Assembly: GCA_027490345.1 (NCBI GenBank)
Contig: JAIXYF010000076.1
Location: 1 to 11,209 of the forward strand
Direction of reading: 5' to 3'
Origin: Novosphingobium sp.
GTDB lineage: Bacteria; Pseudomonadota; Alphaproteobacteria; Sphingomonadales; Sphingomonadaceae
Length of the DNA stretch: 11,209 nt
The notes below the pieces were generated by a model, which was not told the origin of the DNA, ran no database searches, and worked only from the letters and a program-made list of their open reading frames with translations. Positions 7,002 to 11,209 of the stretch are shown here, piece by piece. The translations under genes were made by a program, and so were the position numbers. Numbering within the stretch: the stretch's first letter is position 1; each line of letters opens with the position of its first letter.

Positions 7002-7330
7002 CCGCCGCCCTTCAGCACCTGCACCAGCAGGCTGCGCAGCGCGGGCGCGCAGGCCGCCAGCCCGGCGCGTGTCACCGCCTCGGCAAAGGCCTCGCGGCTC
7101 TGGTCCGAAGGATGCGCTAGGCAGTGCCAGAACAGCGCCACCATCTCGCCCAGCTTCAGCTCGCCGCCGCTCGCCCGCTCCACCAGCGCAAACAGCGGCC
7201 CCACCTCTTCCTCCGCCGCCACCAGCGCGCCAAAGGTCGGGCGTAGCGGGTGGTTCGCGCCGTCCAGTAGCAAGTCCACTTCGCCGCGGTGCGGGTTGGC
7301 GGGTGGCGGCGTCCCCATGGCGGCGCTCAT
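6998..7330 (-). CDS. GTA tail assembly chaperone (GTA gp10, phage_TAC_11 family)
   Basis: This 110-aa protein matches the GTA gp10 family. The segment ANPHRGEVDLLLDGANHPLR (11-30) is followed by a helical part with the FGALVAAEEEVGPLFALVER pattern (33-52) and GEMVALFWHCL. Both are characteristic. It sits directly after the major tail protein with an ATGA overlap (7327-7330), and directly before g10.1 with another, the usual place for a tail assembly chaperone. A second ATG at codon 5 could also serve as the start, but the overlap favours the first. Chaperone function is inferred from family naming and position. Confidence 0.85.
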   Translation of the reverse strand: MSAAMGTPPPANPHRGEVDLLLDGANHPLRPTFGALVAAEEEVGPLFALVERASGGELKLGEMVALFWHCLAHPSDQSREAFAEAVTRAGLAACAPALRSLLVQVLKGGG

Positions 7331-7734
7331 GCCTGCGCCACCACGCCCGAGCTTTCGAGCGAGAGGGTGTAATTGCGTTCGCCGTTGAAATCCCCGGCAT
7401 AATCAAGCCGCTGCACCAGGAATTTGCCCCGCATCCGCTCACCGCCCTCGAACGAAAGTTCATAGTCGGTGATCGTTCCGGCCAGCGCATTGCCGCGCAC
7501 TTGGGCTTCGGCGGTGCTGCCAAGGAAAATCCCGGCGGCGCTCACGCTCACCGACCGCGTCCCTGCGCCCGAAAGCAGTTCGCGCCAGCCGCCCGAATCC
7601 TTGCTGGTCACCACCACCAGTTCGCCATTGATCGAAAGCTGCGTGGTGCGCAGTCCGGCCACGGTGTTGTATGTGGGCGTTGCGGCGCCATCGCTGATTT
7701 TCAGCAGGAAGGCGCTTCCCTTCTGTGCGGGCAT
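7327..7734 (-). CDS. Major tail protein, TP901-1 family (RcGTA g9-like)
   Basis: This 135-aa protein forms the tail tube. It opens with MPAQKGSAFLLKI and contains TYNTVAGLRTTQLSINGELV, then TSKDSGGWRELLSGAGTRSV, the standard blocks of the TP901-1-type major tail proteins found in GTAs. The C-terminal GDFNGERNYTLSLESSG is also typical. Length is as expected. A strong AGGAG (7742-7746) lies seven bases before the ATG, one of the clearest ribosome binding sites in the window, in keeping with a highly made structural protein. A 71-base gap with an 8-bp tandem repeat separates it from g8, while g10 is coupled by ATGA. Confidence 0.92.
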   Translation of the reverse strand: MPAQKGSAFLLKISDGAATPTYNTVAGLRTTQLSINGELVVVTSKDSGGWRELLSGAGTRSVSVSAAGIFLGSTAEAQVRGNALAGTITDYELSFEGGERMRGKFLVQRLDYAGDFNGERNYTLSLESSGVVAQA

Positions 7735-7780
7735 CTTGGTTCTCCTGGTTGGAAACGATTGGTCCGGTTTCGGGCGGACG

Positions 7781-7812
7781 GTCAGGCGGTCAGGCGGTCA
7801 GGCGGTCAGGCC
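7781..7812. repeat. 8-bp tandem repeat, about four copies
   Basis: On the plus strand GTCAGGCG is present three times in a row, followed by a fourth copy with one change (GTCAGGCC). On the coding (minus) strand each unit carries TGA. The DUF3168 stop is the TGA of the first unit read (7806-7808). Because eight is not a multiple of three, successive units place TGA in all three frames. The array fills the start of the g8-g9 gap. It could be a slippage product with no function. Confidence 0.85.
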
Positions 7813-8201
7813 GCCAGCACGCGCGCCCGGTATTCGAGCACCAGCGCGCGCAGCGCCTCACCGCGTTGTTCGGCGCGGGCCCTGGTGAAATTCAGGCTGG
7901 CAATCCGGAAACCGGAAGCGCTCTGGTCGGCGGGCAGGCTTTCCATCCGCGCCTCGATCGCGCTGATCAGCCCAGCTTCGGCCAGCTGCTCATAGCCGCG
8001 ATAATTGAGCTCAAGCGCCACGCGGATTTCCCGTCCGCGCCCGCTCTTGGTGCTCCAGTCGGTGCTCGCGCTCGCGGTCAGCGCCAGCCACGGCAAGGCC
8101 GTGCGCAGCGGCGCTTCCTCCACGATTGCGTTCAGCCCGGCGGCCAGCACCGGGTCTGCCGCCAGCCAAGCCAGCATCACGGCGCGAAATGCCAGTTCCA
8201 T
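7806..8201 (-). CDS. DUF3168 tail terminator (RcGTA g8-like)
   Basis: This 131-aa protein is the DUF3168 family tail terminator, which caps the tail tube and joins it to the head. Clear family blocks are LAWLAADPVLAAGLNAIVEE (10-29), ALPWLALTASASTDWSTKSG (35-54) and GREIRVALELNYRG (56-69). The LVLEYRARVLAA end is also typical. Length matches the Rhodobacter protein (about 135 aa). The start is set by AGGAG at 8208-8212, six bases before the ATG. It follows the 53-aa ORF by 12 bases. Its stop lies in the tandem repeat. Confidence 0.9.
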   Translation of the reverse strand: MELAFRAVMLAWLAADPVLAAGLNAIVEEAPLRTALPWLALTASASTDWSTKSGRGREIRVALELNYRGYEQLAEAGLISAIEARMESLPADQSASGFRIASLNFTRARAEQRGEALRALVLEYRARVLAA

Positions 8202-8213
8202 TGCTCACTCCTG

Positions 8214-8375
8214 TCACAGCAGGGGCCACAGCCACCGCGCGGATCGCCAGTTGGCGGTGTTGTCGGGCGCAGCGCGCTCTCCTGGGGGCTGGGCCGCACG
8301 CGCCTCTGCCATGCGGCGTGCGGCGGCGATCAGGTCGCGCTGCACTTGCGCGATGTTGCTGCCAGCGCCGATCAT
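8214..8375 (-). CDS. 53-aa protein of unknown function in the g7 (head closure) position
   Basis: A small open frame begins with an ATG that overlaps the connector stop (ATGA, 8372-8375) and ends 12 bases before the DUF3168 gene, so its spacing is that of a translated operon member. The protein has a charged helix (IAQVQRDLIAAARRMAEARA), a polar proline-rich middle and an aromatic end (WRSARWLWPLL). In RcGTA this slot is held by g7, a ~112-aa head closure protein. At 53 aa this could be a reduced relative or an unrelated replacement; I do not recognise it. An ATG seven codons upstream (8396) is possible but is not coupled in the same way. Confidence 0.6.
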   Translation of the reverse strand: MIGAGSNIAQVQRDLIAAARRMAEARAAQPPGERAAPDNTANWRSARWLWPLL

Positions 8376-8920
8376 CCGATGCGCACCCGCCGCCATGGCC
8401 GCCACAGCGCCGCAATCGCAGCGGGCGGTCCAGCTGCAGCCTTGTCGGTATCGCGAGCCCGGTGTTGATGGGCCGCCCAGCGCACCAGACCCTGCCGGAT
8501 TGCATCGGGCAACGTGTCCCAGCCTTCCGCCATCCCGGCGGTAAATCGCACCGCCACCCGCGTCTGGTCGATCGGCCATGCCAGCCGCATTCGCCCGGTT
8601 CCATCGGCGCTGATGTCGATCTCATAGCCGGTTCCGGTCAGCGCCGATCGGGCGCCATCTGCGGCAATGGCCAGAACGCCGGTGATCGCCAACACGGGCC
8701 GCGTGGCTAGCGATTGCCATTCGCCGCAGGCGTGCAGAATCTCTTCGCAGGGCGATGCCAGCGGCATCACGCCCGTAAATCCTTCGCACAGCTCCAGCGC
8801 GGTCCTGATCAGACCTGTCAGCTCCGCGTCATCGCGCGTCGTACTGATGCCGAGCCATGCCTTGAGCTCGGCGAGCGCCGTCGGTGCCAACGTCGGCGGC
8901 GCGGTTATTGCCCGCTTCAT
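8372..8920 (-). CDS. Head-tail connector protein (HK97 gp6/phiE125 gp8 type, RcGTA g6-like)
   Basis: This 182-aa protein is the adaptor ring under the portal. The N-terminus has the connector pattern LAELKAWLGISTTRDDAELT (16-35), followed by a helix leading into AVRFTAGMAEGWDTLPDAIR (123-142). It ends with PAAIAALWRPWRRVRIG, close to the usual C-terminal signature of this family. Length fits the Rhodobacter adaptor (about 197 aa). GGAGA (8926-8930) lies five bases before the ATG. It begins a new translation block after the 171-base gap behind the capsid gene and is coupled by ATGA to the 53-aa ORF. Confidence 0.88.
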   Translation of the reverse strand: MKRAITAPPTLAPTALAELKAWLGISTTRDDAELTGLIRTALELCEGFTGVMPLASPCEEILHACGEWQSLATRPVLAITGVLAIAADGARSALTGTGYEIDISADGTGRMRLAWPIDQTRVAVRFTAGMAEGWDTLPDAIRQGLVRWAAHQHRARDTDKAAAGPPAAIAALWRPWRRVRIG

Positions 8921-8962
8921 GGCAATCTCCGGTGGTTTCGGGGATGGGGTATCCGGTGCAGG

Positions 8963-9005
8963 AAAAAGCTTGCGCCCGCGGCGTGAGGGGAACCGCCGCG
9001 GGCGC
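8963..9005 (-). terminator. Strong hairpin with T run after the capsid gene (attenuator or terminator-like)
   Basis: GCGCCCGCGGCG (8972-8983) pairs perfectly over 12 bases with CGCCGCGGGCGC (8994-9005) around a 10-base loop. In the minus-strand direction four bases then precede five T residues (8963-8967). The short T run and its spacing are weaker than in a full terminator, so partial termination is more likely. It could lower expression of genes after the major capsid protein, which is needed in the highest amount. Confidence 0.5.
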
Positions 9006-9006
9006 G

Positions 9007-9040
9007 GGGCAGGCGCACCAGGGGGAAAGCGCGCCTGCCC
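9007..9040 (-). promoter_or_regulatory. Second perfect hairpin after the capsid gene
   Basis: GGGCAGGCGC (9007-9016) pairs with GCGCCTGCCC (9031-9040) over 10 bases around a 14-base loop. It stands one base from the neighbouring 12-bp hairpin and closer to the capsid stop. It has no T run of its own. It might protect the capsid mRNA 3' end from exonucleases or act together with the next hairpin; both are inference. Confidence 0.5.
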
Positions 9041-9083
9041 TATGCCATCAGGCCCAAGCCAATCAGGCCAAGGCCATCAGGCC
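9040..9083. repeat. Imperfect 14-15 bp direct repeat, three copies
   Basis: On the minus strand the units are GGCCTGATGGCCTT, GGCCTGATTGGCTTG and GGCCTGATGGCATAG, end to end, starting nine bases after the capsid stop. The core GGCCTGAT is identical in all three, and the preceding CGACCTGATCGGGATC looks like a more diverged copy. The array leads straight into the two hairpins. Confidence 0.75.
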
Positions 9084-9091
9084 GATCCCGA

Positions 9092-10267
9092 TCAGGTCGA
9101 GATCCTGAGCAGCTTGATCGCATCGCTATCCAGCACCTGGCCGCCCACTCGCCGCGTCGCATAAAACTGCACGTAGGGCTTGTTGGTATAGGGATCGCGC
9201 AGGATCGTTGTCGCGGTGCGTTCGGCGATGAGGTAACCGGCCTTGAAGTTGCCGAAGGCGATCGGGAACGCACCAGCGCCGATGGCTGGCATGTCTTCCG
9301 CCTCGATCACCGGATAGCCCAGCAGGCGGCTCGGTTGGCCGTCCATGATGCCCGCCTGCCACAGGAAAGAACCGTCGGCAGACTTGAACTTGCGCACGGC
9401 CGCCAGCGTGGCCGAATTCATCATCCACACCGCGCCTTGGCGCAGCCTGGCCCGCAAGGCGAACACCATGTCGATCAGCTTGGATTCGGGCGCCGTGTCA
9501 AACCCTGTGGCATTGCCCGAAGCGATGAACTGCAGCGTGCCGAAGGCGCGCGTCGTGTCGTTCGTCGCCGCCGTCGGTCCGGTCAGGAAGCCCCTCGGTT
9601 GGTTGGTGCCGGTGCCATTGATGAATGCTGCGCCCTCGGCGCGGGCAAACTCGGTGGCGATCTCGTTCGCCAGCCAGGTGCTCACGTCGAACGCCGCATC
9701 GTCCAGCATCTGCTGCGTGGCCGAAGGATTGGCATAGAGTTCGCCCAGCGGCGGCACGATTTCCGCCAGTTTGGGGCTGGCAGTTTCGGCCCGGGCGCCG
9801 GTTTCGCTGGTCCAACCCGAAGCCGTGCCGCCGATCGAGATCAGGCGGCGAAAACCGCTGGTGCTGGTCTGCACCACATTGGCCACGCTGCGCACGGGGC
9901 TCATCCGGCTCAGGCGGCTGGCAATCTCCATGTCGATGGCGCGCGGCACGGCAAAGCCGCCATCGGCCGGCACGCCGATCGAAAGCGATTTCAGCTCGGT
10001 TTCGCGGCCCATGCGCAGATAGCCGTCGACAAAGCCCTTCAGCTCGGGCGACATGTCAGCCGCATCGCTGCTGCCGATGATGGGGCGCACCGCGGCCCGG
10101 TTCACCTTGTCGATCCGGCCTTTCACTTCGGCAATGTCGCCGCGCAGCGCTTCGATCGCAGCGGCGGCTTCATCCTGGCGGACCGCGATGTCAAACGACG
10201 CGTCGAACGCGTCGGCCTTGGTCTCGATTACGCTGCACATGGCGCTTTCGTGGTTGTTGATGTCCAT
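9092..10267 (-). CDS. Major capsid protein, HK97 fold (RcGTA g5-like)
   Basis: This 391-aa protein builds the GTA head. Residues ~20-60 form a predicted coiled delta domain acting as built-in scaffold, followed by a linker. The mature capsid domain starts near ELKSLSIGVPADGGFAVPRA (91-110), the family's strongest motif, with the prohead protease cut expected just before or around it. Further blocks include RRLISIGGTASGWTSETGAR, GTGTNQPRGFL and the C-terminal YATRRVGGQVLDSDAIKLL, all typical of HK97-type capsids in GTAs. AAAGGA (10279-10284) is 11 bases before the ATG, a little long. The protease gene lies 93 bases upstream, and repeats plus hairpins follow the stop. Confidence 0.95.
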   Translation of the reverse strand: MDINNHESAMCSVIETKADAFDASFDIAVRQDEAAAAIEALRGDIAEVKGRIDKVNRAAVRPIIGSSDAADMSPELKGFVDGYLRMGRETELKSLSIGVPADGGFAVPRAIDMEIASRLSRMSPVRSVANVVQTSTSGFRRLISIGGTASGWTSETGARAETASPKLAEIVPPLGELYANPSATQQMLDDAAFDVSTWLANEIATEFARAEGAAFINGTGTNQPRGFLTGPTAATNDTTRAFGTLQFIASGNATGFDTAPESKLIDMVFALRARLRQGAVWMMNSATLAAVRKFKSADGSFLWQAGIMDGQPSRLLGYPVIEAEDMPAIGAGAFPIAFGNFKAGYLIAERTATTILRDPYTNKPYVQFYATRRVGGQVLDSDAIKLLRIST

Positions 10268-10360
10268 GGAACCGAACGTCCTTTCTTGGTGGCGACCGTC
10301 ATCGCGGAGCCTGAAGCTCCGGTGCGGCCTTCTCGGGGGTAACGAACACGTCTTGGGGGT

Positions 10361-10819
10361 TTACGCGGGCGCCAATCGGCCGCCTTTGCTGTCGACAAAG
10401 TGTACCCGCGCCAGCTGCTGCATGGGGCGGGTCACCAGGCTGACTTCGATCAGGTCAACGCTGCGCAGTTCGCGCCCGCCGCCCTGCGGTGCGGCATCGC
10501 GCACCCGATATCCGAACGAGAGACCGTTCACCGCACCTGCGGCCAGTGCGTTTGCCGCCGGGCCAGCGCCGGGCGAAAGCGAGGCGATCACGCGCAGGCC
10601 GTGGCGGTCCTCCTCGGCCAGATCGACCCAGCCGATGCGCTGCCCGGTGCGGTGCTGCCACAGCAGCGGCAGGCGCACGCTTGCCGCCTTGCGCGCCGCC
10701 AGCGTTTCGGCAAAGGCGCCCGGCACGATCACATCGCCGCCGCTGTCACGCTTGCCGAAAACCGCCGCGTATCCCGCAAAGCGCAGGGCTGCGGGGGCAG
10801 ACTCTGCAGCCGCGCTCAT
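10361..10819 (-). CDS. HK97 family prohead protease (RcGTA g4-like)
   Basis: This 152-aa serine protease removes the delta domain of the capsid protein during head maturation. The family features are in order: FAGYAAVFGKRDSGGDVIVP (14-33) then GAF, the catalytic histidine H56 in LLWQHRTGQRIG, the catalytic serine S101 in NGLSFGYRV, and the acidic third residue, probably E125 in LIEVSLVTRPM. All key residues are present, so it should be active. The ATG at 10819 overlaps the DUF6127 stop as ATGA, which picks this start over an upstream ATG at 10912 in the same frame. Length is slightly short but usual for GTA versions. Confidence 0.92.
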   Translation of the reverse strand: MSAAAESAPAALRFAGYAAVFGKRDSGGDVIVPGAFAETLAARKAASVRLPLLWQHRTGQRIGWVDLAEEDRHGLRVIASLSPGAGPAANALAAGAVNGLSFGYRVRDAAPQGGGRELRSVDLIEVSLVTRPMQQLARVHFVDSKGGRLAPA

Positions 10820-11124
10820 CGCAGCACGTCCTGCGATCCAAACCGCACCGCCAGGCCCAGCAGCAGCAAGGCCAGCAGACCGCGCATCGCCCAGCCGACC
10901 ACGGCCTTCCATGCGCTCGCCTTGGCATCGCGCCAGGCCCGCAGCAGTTCGCGCAGTTCCGCCAGATCCTCATGCGCGGTTTCGTCGGCCAGCCCCATCT
11001 GCTCCAGCGCGCGCGCCGCGCCCAGTTCGCTGGCTTCTTCCACCACTGCGCGCAGCGTGATCAGTTCCGATCCTTCGCTTCCGGCTTGCGCCAGCAGCCC
11101 GGCCAGCATGTCCTCACGCTTCAT
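10816..11124 (-). CDS. DUF6127 family small membrane protein (g3.5 position)
   Basis: This 102-aa protein lies between portal and protease, the place of RcGTA g3.5. It starts MKREDMLAGLLAQ, has a charged helical body (LRAVVEEASELGAARALEQM and HEDLAELRELLRAWRDAKAS) and one hydrophobic segment near 74-95 (VVGWAMRGLLALLLLGLAV). I recognise the pattern as DUF6127, common in sphingomonad GTA clusters; its role is unknown. The start at 11124 overlaps the portal stop (ATGA, 11121-11124); an ATG 26 codons upstream in the same frame would run into the portal gene. Its own stop overlaps the protease start in the same way. Confidence 0.8.
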   Translation of the reverse strand: MKREDMLAGLLAQAGSEGSELITLRAVVEEASELGAARALEQMGLADETAHEDLAELRELLRAWRDAKASAWKAVVGWAMRGLLALLLLGLAVRFGSQDVLR

Positions 11125-11209
11125 GCCACTTGCTCCGCAATGCCCAGCATCTGCCGCTTTTCCGCAGGCGTCAGGAAATCCGCCGCCGAAACCTGCGACC
11201 ACAGCGCCT
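11121..11209 (-). CDS. Phage portal protein, C-terminal 28 residues (RcGTA g3-like), cut by window edge
   Basis: Read on the minus strand the last 87 bases give ALWSQVSAADFLTPAEKRQM followed by LGIAEQVA and a TGA stop. The LW..VSAADFLTPAEKR pattern is the usual end of HK97-family portal proteins in sphingomonad GTA clusters. Its stop overlaps the DUF6127 start. Portal proteins form the ring through which DNA passes into and out of the head. Too short for more, but position and sequence agree. Confidence 0.75.
   Translation of the reverse strand, partial: ALWSQVSAADFLTPAEKRQMLGIAEQVA

Noticed and set aside
6775..7995. 406-aa plus-strand open frame across several tail genes
   Set aside because: It spans the antisense of five well-recognised small genes and is Ala/Arg/Pro-rich low-complexity sequence.
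8011..8625. 204-aa minus-strand frame overlapping connector, 53-aa ORF and DUF3168
   Set aside because: It is out of frame with genes that match known families and is Arg-rich; no ribosome binding site or family resemblance.
9335..10342. 335-aa plus-strand open frame opposite the capsid gene
   Set aside because: Shadow of the major capsid gene; Gly/Arg/His-rich with no recognisable family.
10268..10360. Short frames and a GGAGC/GCTCC mini-hairpin (10306-10320) in the protease-capsid gap
   Set aside because: The frames are under 25 codons and the 5-bp stem has no T run; I see no supported element apart from the capsid ribosome binding site.
1..11209. Active prophage, CRISPR array, tRNA or att site
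   Set aside because: No integrase, repressor, replication or lysis gene is visible, no spaced identical repeats of CRISPR type, and no tRNA-like cloverleaf; the gene set and order match a GTA structural cluster.

Overview
The window holds most of a structural gene cluster of the Rhodobacter capsulatus-type gene transfer agent (RcGTA-like), all on the minus strand. At the far left is part of an unrelated gene. The GTA proteins look like those of a GC-rich alphaproteobacterium, most probably a sphingomonad (Novosphingobium, Erythrobacter or Sphingomonas relatives). I base this on the DUF6127 protein, the long DUF2460 fusion and the short host-specificity protein; these are family recollections, not a search.

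In transcription order (right to left) the layout is: portal protein C-terminus (11121-11209, cut by the edge); DUF6127 membrane protein (g3.5 position); HK97-type prohead protease (g4); HK97-fold major capsid protein (g5); a 171-bp gap with a triple repeat and two strong hairpins; head-tail connector (g6); a 53-aa unknown protein in the g7 slot; DUF3168 tail terminator (g8); an 8-bp tandem repeat; TP901-1-type major tail protein (g9); two small tail-assembly proteins (g10, g10.1); a short tape measure (g11); a 784-aa distal tail protein that fuses a large N-terminal region to DUF2460 (g12); DUF2163 hub (g13); NlpC/P60 peptidase (g14); and the host-specificity/baseplate protein (g15). Most neighbours are coupled by 4-bp ATGA stop/start overlaps, as expected for one polycistronic operon. 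The promoter, terminase and most of the portal lie beyond the right edge.

The genes would build a siphovirus-like particle: portal and capsid, a protease to mature the head, connector proteins, a short tail, and a baseplate carrying cell-wall-active parts. There is no integrase, repressor, replication or lysis gene, which fits a GTA better than an active prophage.

The left 640 bases are the surprise. g15 loses its family-like sequence near position 632, in the middle of its C-terminal region. It then runs through an AT-rich stretch containing a terminator-like hairpin. Beyond that, a partial ORF (1-472) aligns by eye along its whole length with the eukaryotic Asteroid/ASTE1 branch of the XPG/FEN nuclease superfamily, with several catalytic acidic positions replaced. 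The window is therefore either a chimeric contig (bacterial GTA joined to eukaryotic DNA) or a genuine transfer between domains of life. The sequence alone cannot decide, and the chimera is the simpler reading.
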